64,000 nt of DNA from Azospirillum ramasamyi. GTDB lineage: Bacteria > Pseudomonadota > Alphaproteobacteria > Azospirillales > Azospirillaceae. This document shows positions 43,232-59,471 of this stretch, one piece after another. The position numbers and the translations under genes are program-made. The stretch's first letter is position 1. Each line of letters opens with the position of its first letter. The notes beneath the pieces are model-generated. The model made no database searches, was not told the DNA's origin, and saw nothing but the letters and a program-made list of their open reading frames with translations. The DNA lies in assembly GCF_003233655.1 (NCBI RefSeq), contig NZ_CP029834.1, forward strand, positions 124,001-188,000, read 5' to 3'.

Positions 43232-43492
43232 ATGTTGACGATCAAGGACTGCATCGCGCTGAGCGATCTCACCGAAGCCGAGATCGACGCGATCGCCGAA
43301 CACGAACATCTGCCGGAAATGCTGGCGGTGGAGATGGGCCATTGCCTTGCCCACTGCCCCGGCGGACCCGACCGCATCGCCCACATCATCGCCGACGACA
43401 TCGCCGAGGCCTGCGCCCACGGGCAGGTCGTCCATGCGGTGGAACTGATGCATACCCTGCGGGAATTCGTCGAAACGCATCCGCAGAGCTGA
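43232..43492 (+). CDS. small Cys/His-rich protein of unknown function
   Basis: An 86-residue soluble protein with nine His and four Cys residues and many Asp and Glu. Notable are EHEHLPEM, GHCLAHCPGG and EACAHGQVVHAVELMH. The spacing suggests metal binding (iron or zinc), though no family is recognised. A predicted all-helical fold would suit it. GGGAGGAA lies 8 bases before the ATG, strong support for translation. It is between the universal stress protein and hemerythrin genes, which suggests a role in stress or iron and oxygen handling. That role is inference. Confidence 0.75.
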   Translation: MLTIKDCIALSDLTEAEIDAIAEHEHLPEMLAVEMGHCLAHCPGGPDRIAHIIADDIAEACAHGQVVHAVELMHTLREFVETHPQS

Positions 43493-43595
43493 AGCTGCGG
43501 CCTGGGGTTTTGGGAACAGTCGGCACGCGGCGGGGTTCTATTGGCAACCTGTCTTTCAGAGATTGCCCCCGCAACGATTGCCAAGGACCCTGACG

Positions 43596-44066
43596 ATGGC
43601 CAGCAAGACCACCGGCACCCAGGCCGACATCTTCGCCCGCATCAAGACCGATCACGACACCATCCGCAGCCTTCTGGAAAAGACCGAGAAGGCCAACGGC
43701 AGCGGCCGCGCCGTGTTCGAGGATCTGCAGCGCGAGTTGTGGGCCCATTCCAAGGTCGAGGAGGGCGTGTTCTACGCCTCGCTGAAAAAGGCCAAGGAAG
43801 CGAAGTCGGAAACCATCGAAGGGCTGAACGAGCACCACCTTATCAACGGCCTGCTGGACGAGCTGAACGCGATGAAGACCAGCGACAGCGGCTGGAAGGA
43901 AAAGCTCCAGGTGCTGGGCGAACTGGTCCGCCACCATCTGGACGAGGAGGAGGAGGAGTTGTTCGAGGAGGCCAAGGACGTCCTCGACGACGCCCGCGCC
44001 GCCGAGTTGGGCAGCGTCTACGCCGACCGCAAGCAGCACATCATGGCCGGGCTGGCGCCGCTGTAA
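43596..44066 (+). CDS. hemerythrin HHE cation-binding domain protein
   Basis: A 156-residue four-helix-bundle protein with the HHE iron ligands: KTDHDTIRSLL, ELWAHSKVEEGVFY, LNEHHLINGLLDEL and VRHHLDEEEEELF. Such domains bind a di-iron centre and may sense or carry oxygen or handle nitric oxide. AAGGA lies about 9 bases before the ATG at 43596. It is the last of the putative stress group and is followed by a hairpin. Confidence 0.93.
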   Translation: MASKTTGTQADIFARIKTDHDTIRSLLEKTEKANGSGRAVFEDLQRELWAHSKVEEGVFYASLKKAKEAKSETIEGLNEHHLINGLLDELNAMKTSDSGWKEKLQVLGELVRHHLDEEEEELFEEAKDVLDDARAAELGSVYADRKQHIMAGLAPL

Positions 44067-44089
44067 GCAGGCCTGCGCTTCCACTTTTC

Positions 44090-44114
44090 TCCCTCTCCCC
44101 CTGGGGAGGAGGGA
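44090..44114. repeat. imperfect palindromic element related to 5773-5810
   Basis: TCCCTCTCCCC (44090-44100) pairs with GGGGAGGAGGGA (44103-44114), with one bulged base and a 2-base loop. It lies 23 bp beyond the hemerythrin stop. Its CCCTCTCCCC core is the same as the element downstream of gltA, which fits a dispersed intergenic repeat doubling as a terminator. Confidence 0.5.
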
Positions 44115-44218
44115 CATTGGGGCATGAGAGGGCAAGTTTACGCTCGCCGCCCATTCGGTTGCCGCCGGCCGGTAAAGGGGCCATATCTGGAACCTCCTTG
44201 AACTGGCCGGCGGTGTCG

Positions 44219-45520
44219 ATGTCCAAGCCTATCTGCGTCAAGCGAGTGCCTCCGCGGCGGGCCGGACGGTTCCGCAGCGCCCTGCTGGCGGCGGCCGTCC
44301 TCGGGATTTCCGCAGCCGCTTCCGCCGCCATGACCGGTCCGGCCTTTGCCGCTCCGGCGGCGCCCGCAAAGGAACTGGCCCAGAAGACCTGTGCCACGCT
44401 TGCGGCGCGGGTCGATGAGGTGCCGGGACGCGGGCCGCTGTTCCTGCGCAGCTACGACAACTCCTACGCCCCCGGCCCGTCCTCCGAGCCGGCGCTTTCG
44501 ACCGCCGCCTTCACCTACGACAACGCGCTGGCGATCATGGCGCTGACCGCCTGCGGTCGGCAGGACCGCGCCTTGCGCATCGGCGAGGCGCTGCTCGACG
44601 CGGTGTCGCTCGACCGCGCCGGCTGGAAGGGACGGCTGCGCAACACCTACCGGGCGGGCGCGCAGAAGCAGCGGCCGATACCGCCGAACGGCTGGTGGGA
44701 TGCCGTCGGCAACCATTGGGGCGAGGATCCCTATCAGGTCGGCACCGCCACCGGCAACGTCGCCTGGGCCGGGCTGGCTCTGCTGACCCTGGCGGAGTCG
44801 ACCGGCCAATCCCGGTTCCGCGACGGCGCCGAGGAGTTGGCGCGCTGGGTCATCGAGCATACCCGCGATCCGCGCGGCCCCGGTGGCTTCAACGGCGGTC
44901 TGCAGGGCTTCGACGACGCGCCGCAGCCGCTGACCTGGAAATCGACCGAGCACAACACCGATCTCGTCGCCCTGTTCGGCTGGCTCGGCGGCGATTTCGC
45001 CGGGCCGGAGCGCGAGGCGCGCGCCTTTCTCGACAGGCTGTGGACGGCCGGCGGCGATCGTTTCCCGATCGGCACCGGGCCGGACGGCGTGACGGTCAGC
45101 ACCTCCACCTCCGGCCTCGACGCCCAGCTCTGGCCGCAGATGCTGCCCAAGGCGCCGGAGTCCTGGCGCGCCGCGCTGTCCTATGCCGAGCGCGCCCATG
45201 GCGCCGACGGCGGTTTCGATTTCAACGACGACCGCGACGGCATGTGGGTGGAGGGCACGGCGCAGGCGGCGCTCGCCTACCGCGTCGTCGGCCGCCGTGC
45301 CGATGCCGACCGGCTGTTCGGCGAATTGCTGAAGGAGATCAGCCCCGGCGGCTATCTCTACGCCACCCGGCCGCAGGTGCTGTCGACCGGGCTCGCCATT
45401 GGGCCGGACAGCAAGACCGACGACTTCCTCTATTACCGCCGCCCCCATCTGGGCGCCACCGCCTGGGCGGCGCTGGCCGCGCTGGGATGGAACCCGTTCA
45501 CGGGGAAGACGGTGCCCTGA
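44219..45520 (+). CDS. secreted protein with predicted six-hairpin (alpha/alpha toroid) fold
   Basis: A 433-residue protein with a long Sec signal peptide (hydrophobic LLAAAVLGISAAASAAM, cleavage near AFAAPAA). The mature part has repeating helical hairpins with aromatic and acidic motifs: AFTYDNALAIMALTACG, NGWWDAVGNHWGEDPYQVGT, GNVAWAGLALLTLAE, STEHNTDLVALFGWLGG and DGMWVEGTAQAALAY. This pattern fits six-hairpin glycosidase-like proteins, but I cannot assign a family. The YDNALA and STEHNTD acidic motifs could be catalytic. The ATG start has a weak ribosome binding site. It converges on uvrC, leaving 18 bp. Confidence 0.75.
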   Translation: MSKPICVKRVPPRRAGRFRSALLAAAVLGISAAASAAMTGPAFAAPAAPAKELAQKTCATLAARVDEVPGRGPLFLRSYDNSYAPGPSSEPALSTAAFTYDNALAIMALTACGRQDRALRIGEALLDAVSLDRAGWKGRLRNTYRAGAQKQRPIPPNGWWDAVGNHWGEDPYQVGTATGNVAWAGLALLTLAESTGQSRFRDGAEELARWVIEHTRDPRGPGGFNGGLQGFDDAPQPLTWKSTEHNTDLVALFGWLGGDFAGPEREARAFLDRLWTAGGDRFPIGTGPDGVTVSTSTSGLDAQLWPQMLPKAPESWRAALSYAERAHGADGGFDFNDDRDGMWVEGTAQAALAYRVVGRRADADRLFGELLKEISPGGYLYATRPQVLSTGLAIGPDSKTDDFLYYRRPHLGATAWAALAALGWNPFTGKTVP

Positions 45521-45538
45521 CTGTTAATCCCCGACCGT

Positions 45539-47428
45539 CTATCCGTGGAAATGCTCGTAGAGCTTCCGCGCGGTGGCGGCGCTGATGCCGGGGGCGGCTT
45601 CCAGATCCTTCAGCCCGGCGGAGGCGACGGCGGTGGCGCTGCCGAAATGGTGGAGCAGCGCCTTCTTGCGGGCCGGGCCGATGCCGGGGATGCCGTCGAT
45701 GCGGGTGTGCGACATCGCCTTCATGCGGCGGGCGCGGTGGCTGTCGATGGCGGTTCGGTGTGCCTCGTCGCGCAGCCTTTGCAGGAAATGCAGCACCGGG
45801 TCGTTGGGCGGCAGGGTCAGCGGCGGCTGGCCGGGGCGGAAGAAGCGCTCGCGCCCGGCATTGCGGTCCGGTCCCTTGGCGATGGCGACCAGCGGGATGT
45901 CGGTGATCTGCAGCATCGCCAGCTCGTCCTTCACCGCGTTCAATTGGCCCAGCCCGCCGTCGATCAGGACGAGGTCGGGCCATTGCCCGGAATCGCGGCC
46001 GGCATCATTGCTGCGGTGGAAGCGGCGGGTGAAGGTCTCGCGCAGCATGGCGTAATCGTCGCCGGCGGCTTCGGGGTCACGGATGTAGAAGCGGCGATAG
46101 GCGTTGCGCTGGAACCCCTCCGGCCCGGCCACCACCATCGCGCCGACCGGGAATGAGCCCTGGATGTGCGAGGTGTCGTAGATCTCGATGCGGCGCGGGG
46201 CGGCGGGCAGGCCGAAGACGCGGGCCACCCCCTCCAGCAGCGTCGCCTGGGTGGATCGCTCGGACATCCGGCGGCCGAGGGCGTCGCGGGCGTTGGTCTG
46301 CGCATGTTCGACCGCGCGGCGCTTCGGCCCGCGCTTCGGGCATTCCACGGCGACACGGTGGCCGGCCGACAGGCTCAGCGCGTCGGCCAGCAGTTCCGGG
46401 GATTCGACCGGGTCGCTCAGCAGCAGCAGGGCCGGCGGCGGGGTATCGGCATAGAGCTGGGCGGCGAAGGCGGCCAGGATGTCGCCCGGTTCCTCCTCCG
46501 CGTCGATGCGCGGGAAGAAGGCGCGGGTGCCCTGGTTGCGGCCGCCGCGGAAGAAGAAGGCCTGGACGCAGGCCGCTCCGCCCTCGCGGTGCAGGGCCAG
46601 CACGTCGGCATCGCCCAGCGCGTCTTCCAGATTGATGTCCTGGCGGCTCTGCAGCGCGGTCAGGGCGCGGATGCGGTCGCGCCAGCGGGCGGCGTCCTCG
46701 TATTCCAGCCGGTCCGAACTGTCGAGCATGTGGCGGGCGAATTCCGCCTGCACCTCCGCGCTGCGGCCGGACAGCACGTCGCGCACGCCCTGGACCTGGG
46801 CGGTGTATTCCTCCTCGCTGACACGGCCGACGCAGGGGGCGGAGCAGCGCTTGATCTGGTGCTGCAGGCAGGGGCGGGTGCGCGAGACGAACACCCCGTC
46901 GTCGCAGGTGCGCAGCAGGAAGGCGCGCTGCAGAGCGGCGATGGTCATGCCGACCAGATGCGGCGAGGCATAGGGGCCGAACAGGTCGGAATCGCGGCGG
47001 TTGCCCTTGCCCGCCGTGCCGCGGCGCTCGGCGCTGCCGCGATGATGCATCAGGCGGGGGAAGTCGTGGCCGCTTCCTTTGCTGCTGTGGCCGATGACGA
47101 TGTAGGAGAAGGAGCGGTCGTCCTTCACCAGGATGTTGAAGGGCGGCAGCAGGCTGCGGATCAGGTTCGCTTCCAGCAGAAGCGCCTCGGCCTCGGTATG
47201 GGTGGTGACGAACTCCATGGAGCGGGTCAGCGACACCATCCGGCGGGTGCGGTTGGGCAGTCCGTCGGTCCGGGTGTAGCTGGCCACCCGGCGTTTCAGG
47301 TTCTTGGCCTTGCCGACATAAAGGACCGACCCGTCGGCCGCCAGCATCCGATAGACGCCGGGCGTGTCCGGCAGGGTCGGCAACTGCGCGCGGATGACGT
47401 CCGCTCCGCTGCCGGGCACCCTGTCCAT
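45539..47428 (-). CDS. uvrC: excinuclease ABC subunit C
   Basis: Makes both incisions beside DNA lesions in nucleotide excision repair with UvrA and UvrB. A GIY-YIG nuclease domain is at the N terminus (TPGVYRMLAADGSVLYVGKA). Then come a Cys-rich segment (CLQHQIKRCSAPCVG), the UvrB-interacting UVR motif (about 215-250), the RNase H-like endonuclease with RIEIYDTSHIQGSFPVGAM and DLVLIDGGLGQLNAV, and C-terminal helix-hairpin-helix motifs (IDGIPGIGPARKKALL). The length is 629 residues from the ATG at 47428, usual for the family; the open frame extends 25 codons further upstream. Confidence 0.97.
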   Translation of the reverse strand: MDRVPGSGADVIRAQLPTLPDTPGVYRMLAADGSVLYVGKAKNLKRRVASYTRTDGLPNRTRRMVSLTRSMEFVTTHTEAEALLLEANLIRSLLPPFNILVKDDRSFSYIVIGHSSKGSGHDFPRLMHHRGSAERRGTAGKGNRRDSDLFGPYASPHLVGMTIAALQRAFLLRTCDDGVFVSRTRPCLQHQIKRCSAPCVGRVSEEEYTAQVQGVRDVLSGRSAEVQAEFARHMLDSSDRLEYEDAARWRDRIRALTALQSRQDINLEDALGDADVLALHREGGAACVQAFFFRGGRNQGTRAFFPRIDAEEEPGDILAAFAAQLYADTPPPALLLLSDPVESPELLADALSLSAGHRVAVECPKRGPKRRAVEHAQTNARDALGRRMSERSTQATLLEGVARVFGLPAAPRRIEIYDTSHIQGSFPVGAMVVAGPEGFQRNAYRRFYIRDPEAAGDDYAMLRETFTRRFHRSNDAGRDSGQWPDLVLIDGGLGQLNAVKDELAMLQITDIPLVAIAKGPDRNAGRERFFRPGQPPLTLPPNDPVLHFLQRLRDEAHRTAIDSHRARRMKAMSHTRIDGIPGIGPARKKALLHHFGSATAVASAGLKDLEAAPGISAATARKLYEHFHG

Positions 47429-47554
47429 AAGCACTCTCGTTCCCGCGATGATCCCGATTCGCCGCTCACCCAAGCAGTAGAACGGAACAGGACCAAGAGA
47501 CAAGAATCGGACTGGGCGCGGCGGCAGGGATCTGCCATGCGGCGAGGGCGCGGA

Positions 47555-48610
47555 TCAGCCCCCGAACACGGTGTTCAACTGGGCGCCGACGCGCACGAAG
47601 GTGGTGCGTTTCGGCACCTCCTTCAGCCGGGTGGCGCCGATATAGGTCATCATGCTGCGCACGCCGCCCATGATCTCCTGCATCGTGTTCTCCACCGGGC
47701 CGCGGTAGGGGATCTCCACCGTCTTGCCCTCCGACGCGCGGTAGGAGGCGACGCCGCCGGAATACTTGTGCATCGCGGTGTCAGACGACATGCCGTAGAA
47801 GGTCATGGCGACGGGCACGCGGTTGCCGTCGCGGTCCTCGTAGCGGATCTCGCCCTCGCATTCGTCATGGCCGGCCAGCATGCCGCCGAGCATCACGAAG
47901 TCGGCGCCGGCGCCATAGGCCTTGGAGATGTCGCCCGGCACGGTGCAGCCGCCGTCGCCGCAGACCTGCCCCTTCAGCCCGTGCGCGGCATCGGCGCATT
48001 CGATGATGGCCGACAGCTGGGGATAGCCGACGCCGGTCATCTTGCGGGTGGTGCAGACCGAACCCGGCCCGATGCCGACCTTGACGATGTCGGCGCCGGC
48101 CAGCAGCAGCGCCTCCGTCATGTCGCCGGTGACGACGTTGCCGGCCATGATGACGGTGTCCGGGTTCTCTTCGCGCAGGCGGGAGATGACCTCGACGAAG
48201 CGCTCGGTATAGCCGTTGGCGACGTCGAGGCAGATCTTGCCCACCGGCGCCTTGGCCTTCACCGCCTGGAACTTGTCATGGTCGGCTTCGGCGATGCCCA
48301 TGGAATAGAAGACGTTGGACAGGGTGGCGGATTCCGCCTCCGCCCGGAAGAAGGCGGCCAGTTCGTCCGCCTTGTAATGCTTGTGCAGGGCGGTCATCGC
48401 GCCGAAGCGCGACAGCGCGCGGGCCATGCCCATGCTGCCGGTGACGTCCATGTTCGCGGCGATCAATGGGAAGCCGGTCCAGTCGCGCTGGGTGTGCAGG
48501 AAGGTGAAGCTCCGGTTGACGTCCACGTCGTTGCGGCTCTGCAGCGTGCTGCGTTTCGGCCGGATCAGCACATCCTTGAAGTCGAGCTTGAGATCGCTTT
48601 CGATGATCAC
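47555..48610 (-). CDS. guaC: GMP reductase
   Basis: Reduces GMP to IMP with NADPH in purine salvage. The 351 residues align with E. coli GuaC (347): [20 protein letters not shown] at the N terminus, [19 protein letters not shown], and the catalytic Cys in [20 protein letters not shown]. The CBS domains of IMP dehydrogenase are absent, which separates it from GuaB. I chose the GTG at 48610 because it aligns with the E. coli start and has AGCAGG about 6 bases upstream. An ATG at 48625 would add five residues. It is on the same strand as uvrC and glpR but separate from both. Confidence 0.95.
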   Translation of the reverse strand: MIIESDLKLDFKDVLIRPKRSTLQSRNDVDVNRSFTFLHTQRDWTGFPLIAANMDVTGSMGMARALSRFGAMTALHKHYKADELAAFFRAEAESATLSNVFYSMGIAEADHDKFQAVKAKAPVGKICLDVANGYTERFVEVISRLREENPDTVIMAGNVVTGDMTEALLLAGADIVKVGIGPGSVCTTRKMTGVGYPQLSAIIECADAAHGLKGQVCGDGGCTVPGDISKAYGAGADFVMLGGMLAGHDECEGEIRYEDRDGNRVPVAMTFYGMSSDTAMHKYSGGVASYRASEGKTVEIPYRGPVENTMQEIMGGVRSMMTYIGATRLKEVPKRTTFVRVGAQLNTVFGG

Positions 48611-48765
48611 CGCACACCTGCTCATCTCTGTTTGCCGGGCCGGCCGCTTTCACCAGGCCCAACACCACAGAGTGGAGGCGCGGCCCGGCTTCGGCAAGCG
48701 CCATCGCGGGCGATGGGCGGGGGTGCCGCGTTTGAAGCTGTTTCGCCGAAACGAGGGGTATCCCC

Positions 48766-49581
48766 TCACTCCTCCGCATCCTCCCCGTCGGCGTTCGCCG
48801 GTTCGCTGCCGTCGGCGACATGCACCTGGCAGTCGGCGTTGCCCAGCACCTCCATCAGTTCGGGCGGCGGCAGGCGGTCGGTGAACAGGGCGTCGAGCAC
48901 GCTGACGTCGGCCATGCGGATCATGGCGTTGCGGCCGAACTTGGTGTGGTCGGTGACCAGGAAGATCCGGCGCGAGCTTTCGATGATGGCGCGGGCGACG
49001 CGCACCTCCTGCTCGTCGTAATCCAGCAGGTCGCCTTCGGAATCGATGCCGCTGATGCCGATGATGCCGATGTCGACCTTGTAGCGGCGGATGAACTCCA
49101 CCGTCGCCTCGCCGATGATGCCGCCGTCGCGTTCGCGCACCAGACCGCCGGCGATGGACAGCGCGAAGTTCGTGTTCTTGTGCAGGATGGTGGCGACGTT
49201 CAGGTTGTTGGTCAGGACGCGCAGCCGCTTGTGGCCGAGCAGGGCCTGGGCCACCGCCTCCGTCGTCGTGCCGATGTTGAGGAACAGCGAGGCGTCCTCC
49301 GGCACATGGCGGGCGACCAGTTCGGCGATGCGGCGCTTTTCCTCCGCCATCAGGGTCTGGCGGGTGGAGTAGGCGATGTTCTCCACGCTGGACGGCACGG
49401 TGACGCCGCCGCGGAAACGCCGCACGGCGGACTGCCCGGCGAGATGTTCGATGTCGCGGCGGATGGTCTGCGGCGTGACGTCGAAATGCTCGGCCAGCCA
49501 CTGGATCTGCACCATGCCCTTGGCATGGACGAGGGTCACGATTTCCTGCTGGCGGCGTTCGGCGTCCAGGCGCGCATCCAT
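48766..49581 (-). CDS. glpR: DeoR-family glycerol-3-phosphate regulon repressor
   Basis: A 271-residue repressor with an N-terminal DeoR helix-turn-helix (about 8-60, RRQQEIVTLVHAKGMVQIQW then VTPQTIRRDIEHLAG) and a DeoR sugar-phosphate-sensing domain (about 75-230, LNIGTTTEAVAQALLGHKRL, AGGLVRERDGGIIGEATV, VTDHTKFGR). GlpR binds operators until glycerol-3-phosphate releases it. It is divergent from glpD across a 371-bp region with several GlpR-type operators, so it probably represses the glp operon and itself. The C terminus has an acidic tail. Confidence 0.95.
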   Translation of the reverse strand: MDARLDAERRQQEIVTLVHAKGMVQIQWLAEHFDVTPQTIRRDIEHLAGQSAVRRFRGGVTVPSSVENIAYSTRQTLMAEEKRRIAELVARHVPEDASLFLNIGTTTEAVAQALLGHKRLRVLTNNLNVATILHKNTNFALSIAGGLVRERDGGIIGEATVEFIRRYKVDIGIIGISGIDSEGDLLDYDEQEVRVARAIIESSRRIFLVTDHTKFGRNAMIRMADVSVLDALFTDRLPPPELMEVLGNADCQVHVADGSEPANADGEDAEE

Positions 49582-49742
49582 CGGGGGGCTGTCTCCGGTC
49601 GGTGGGGGCTGACTGTGGGAGCGTCAGTGAATCAGATGCGCGGATTCGGTCAAAGCGAAAAGCGATCCCGCTGGCCGGCCTCCCGCATGCCGGCGCGGGG
49701 CGCGGGCTTCACCGTAAGGGAAGGATTGTTTGCTGCACAAGC

Positions 49743-49760
49743 ATATTCGTTTCCGAAAGC
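49743..49760. promoter_or_regulatory. glpR: putative GlpR operator 1
   Basis: ATATTCGTTTCCGAAAGC has TTCG and CGAA half-sites around a 4-base spacer and matches the E. coli GlpR consensus (WATGTTCGWTAWCGAACATW) at the central positions. It lies 162 bp upstream of glpR and about 190 bp upstream of glpD. Confidence 0.55.
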
Positions 49761-49843
49761 GGGCCGGCGTCATGAGCGTTTCAAACGGTCTGCCACCCTC
49801 TTGCCTGTAGCCAGGACGCCAAAACCGGCGTAGCCTCGGAGAT

Positions 49844-49863
49844 ATGTTCAGCTAAGCGAACAT
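49844..49863. promoter_or_regulatory. glpR: putative GlpR operator 2 (best match)
   Basis: ATGTTC (49844-49849) and GAACAT (49858-49863) form a perfect inverted repeat with an 8-base spacer (AGCTAAGC), very close to the E. coli GlpR operator consensus. It is 89 bp upstream of the glpD start, a position suited to repression of the glp operon promoter. Confidence 0.72.
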
Positions 49864-49892
49864 TTTCCTTTCCAAACGCAAACGAACATCGT

Positions 49893-49909
49893 ACGTTCCA
49901 AAACGAAAG
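49893..49909. promoter_or_regulatory. glpR: putative GlpR operator 3
   Basis: ACGTTCCAAAACGAAAG matches about 13 of 17 positions of the GlpR consensus. A further half-site (ACGAACAT, 49882-49889) lies between it and operator 2. These crowd the 100 bp before glpD. No unambiguous -35/-10 pair could be assigned. Confidence 0.5.
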
Positions 49910-49952
49910 CGGCCGGGTTCGCAAGGAACCGGCGCGGTACGGAGAGGAACTC

Positions 49953-51532
49953 ATGGCGAACGAGTCCGCGGTTACCGACCTTCTGATCGTCGGCGGCGGC
50001 GTGAACGGGGCGGGCATCGCCCGCGACGCGGCCGGGCGCGGGATGTCGGTGGTGCTGTGCGAACAGGGCGACCTCGCGGGCGCCACCTCGTCGGCCAGCA
50101 CCAAGCTGATCCATGGCGGCTTGCGCTATCTCGAATATTACGAATTCCGTCTGGTGCGCGAAGCGCTGCAGGAGCGCGAGGTGCTTTTGCGCGCCGCTCC
50201 GCACATCATCTGGCCGATGCGCTTCGTCCTGCCCCACGACAGCAGCATGCGCCCGGCCTGGATGGTGCGGATCGGCCTGTTCCTTTACGATCATTTGGGA
50301 AAGCGTAAGCTCCTGCCGGGTTCGCACGGCGTCGACCTGACCAGCTCGCCGGCCGGAAAGCCGCTGTCGGGCGGCTTCACCAAGGCGTTCGAATATTCGG
50401 ACTGCTGGGTGGAGGACAGCCGGCTGGTCGTGCTGAACGCGATGGACGCGCAGGCCCGCGGGGCGGAGATTCTGACGCGCACCCGCTGCGACAGGGCGGT
50501 CCGCCGCGACGGGCTGTGGGAAGCGACGCTGGTCGACGTGAACTCGGGCGCCGCGCGCACCGTCCGCGCCCGCGCGCTGGTCAACGCCGCCGGCCCCTGG
50601 GTGCGCGAGATGATCGCCAGGCGCACCGGCGTCACCGTCGACAAGTCGGTGCGCCTGGTGAAGGGCAGCCACATCGTCGTTCGCAGGATGTTCGAAGGCG
50701 AACACGCCTACATCTTCCAGAACGACGACCGCCGCATCGTCTTCGCCATCCCCTACGAGCGCGAATTCACCCTGATCGGCACCACCGACCTCGATTATTC
50801 GGGCGATCCCGGCGCCGCCGCGATCAGCGCGGAGGAAATCACCTACATGTGCCGGGCGGTGTCGCGCTATTTCGCCACGCCCGTGCGCGAAAGCGATGTG
50901 GTCTGGACCTACAGCGGCGTCCGTCCGCTGTTCGACGACGAAAGCGGCAACGCCTCGGCCGTCACCCGCGACTATGTGCTGGAGATGGACGAGCCGGCCG
51001 GCGGCGCGCCGATGCTGTCGATCTTCGGCGGCAAGATCACGACCTTCCGCCGGCTGGCGGAGGAGGCGACGGAGAAGCTGGGCCGGGCGCTCGGCAAGGA
51101 TGGCGCCGCCTGGACAGCCGCCTGGACCGCGGACGTGCCGCTTCCCGGCGGCGACATCGCCGGCGCGGACTTCGCCGGCTTCCTCGCCGGGCTGAAGCGG
51201 AGCCGGCCCTGGCTGCCGGAAGCCCTGGCCTACCGGCTGGCCCGAGCCTACGGCACGCGGGTCGACCGGCTGCTGGGCGACGCCAAGGGGCTGGACGACC
51301 TGGGCATCGATTTCGGGGGCGGCGTCCATGAGGCCGAACTCGACTACGCCATGCGGGAGGAGTTCGCCCTGACCGGCGACGACTTCCTGTGGCGGCGCTC
51401 CAAACTTGGTCTGCACCTGGACGCAAATATCCGGGAAGCCATCGGCGACTGGTTCGACCGGCGCCGCGAAGCGACGGCCAACAGGGATTTGGGCGGCGAT
51501 ACCGCCACCCTGCGGTCGATGGGAGGACAGCG

Positions 51533-51536
<4 letters not shown>
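49953..51536 (+). CDS. glpD: aerobic glycerol-3-phosphate dehydrogenase
   Basis: FAD enzyme at the inner membrane that oxidises glycerol-3-phosphate to dihydroxyacetone phosphate and passes electrons to quinone. The 527 residues start with the dinucleotide-binding DLLIVGGGVNGAGIARDAAG and have the GlpD motif STKLIHGGLRYLEYYEFRLV, then VNAAGPWV, GSHIVVRRMF and FGGKITTFRRLAEEA. GGAGAGGAAC precedes the ATG. It opens the glycerol operon and its stop overlaps the glpS start (GTGA). Placing glpD first with the transporter genes is the rhizobial arrangement. Confidence 0.97.
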
Positions 51537-52636
<1,100 letters not shown>

Positions 52637-52650
52637 GGGGGGCGGGAGCG

Positions 52651-53739
<1,089 letters not shown>

Positions 53740-53753
53740 AGGAGGCGCGAGCC

Positions 53754-55495
<1,742 letters not shown>

Positions 55496-55521
55496 CCGGC
55501 CTCATCCGGGGGAGACCTGCA

Positions 55522-55800
55522 ATGGACATGGAATGGATGGCGTGGACCACGCCGACCGCGATCTTCTTCCTCTGCATCGCCCTGATGCTGGCCGGCATGA
55601 CGGTGTGGGAGCTGGTATCGCCGACGGTGGAGGCGAAGGGCTTCCTGCCGATGCGCACCACCCGCGGCGACCGGCTGTTCATCGGCCTGCTCGGCAGCGC
55701 CTTCATCACCCTGGGCTGGCTCGCCACGACCGAGCTGTCGCTTTGGGGCGCCGTCGCGGTCTCGCTCGTGTGGATCGCCATCGTGATCCGCTTCGGCTGA
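55522..55800 (+). CDS. glpU: small membrane protein GlpU (DUF2160)
   Basis: A 92-residue protein with three predicted membrane segments (AIFFLCIALMLAGMTVWEL; LFIGLLGSAFITLGWLA; LWGAVAVSLVWIAIVI). It matches the DUF2160 protein found between permease and binding-protein genes in alphaproteobacterial glycerol operons. It may help assembly or form part of the transporter; its role is not known. The ATG has GGGGGAGA about 8 bases upstream. Confidence 0.9.
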   Translation: MDMEWMAWTTPTAIFFLCIALMLAGMTVWELVSPTVEAKGFLPMRTTRGDRLFIGLLGSAFITLGWLATTELSLWGAVAVSLVWIAIVIRFG

Positions 55801-55829
55801 GGGAAAAGGGTTTCATAAGGAATTCGTCA

Positions 55830-55876
55830 CCGCCGCATAGGCGGCGGATGACGAGGGTGAACGGCGGTTTCCGCCG
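55830..55876 (+). promoter_or_regulatory. two intercistronic hairpins between glpU and glpV
   Basis: CCGCC (55830-55834) pairs with GGCGG (55840-55844), and CGGCGG (55862-55867) pairs with CCGCCG (55871-55876). Both lie in the 131-bp gap before the binding-protein gene. Such structures often stabilise the upstream or downstream mRNA and let a binding protein be made in excess. No T-tract is present. Confidence 0.5.
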
Positions 55877-55931
55877 GTAAGGGCAATACGAAGCGTCAAC
55901 CCGACATCAAGTCGAACAAATGGGAGGAAAC

Positions 55932-57695
<1,764 letters not shown>

Positions 57696-57757
57696 CGGCG
57701 GCTGCGGTGACGGGTTCCCACCCCGGCATTCGTCCTGGTTGAGCCGGAGGTGCCCCT

Positions 57758-57800
57758 GGGGCGGCGGCCATTCCTTCAATGGCGTGCCGCCGCCCCTTTC
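57758..57800 (+). terminator. terminator-like hairpin between glpV and glpK
   Basis: GGGGCGGCGGC (57758-57768) pairs with GCCGCCGCCCC (57786-57796), with an inner stem CCATT/AATGG, followed by TTTCTT. It would end most transcripts after glpV, so glpK may be read at a lower level or from its own promoter in the 40 bp that follow. Confidence 0.7.
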
Positions 57801-57835
57801 TTATCGAACACAGAAAATCACGAGGAAACGCATCC

Positions 57836-59329
<1,494 letters not shown>

Positions 59330-59396
59330 GGAGACTCCACCGAACAGACGCACACTCCTCCCTCGGGTGCGTCCCCCCGCCGGCCGGCGGGGCACT

Positions 59397-59434
59397 GGGC
59401 CGGGCGGTTCGCGCCGTCCGGCCCGTTTTCTTTT
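59397..59434 (+). terminator. rho-independent terminator after glpK
   Basis: GGGCCGGGCGG (59397-59407) pairs with CCGTCCGGCCC (59414-59424, one G-T pair) around a 6-base loop, followed by GTTTTCTTTT. It closes the glycerol operon. Confidence 0.85.
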
Positions 59435-59471
59435 ACGATCCGGACACCCCGGACCTATCGCGGAACCGCCG

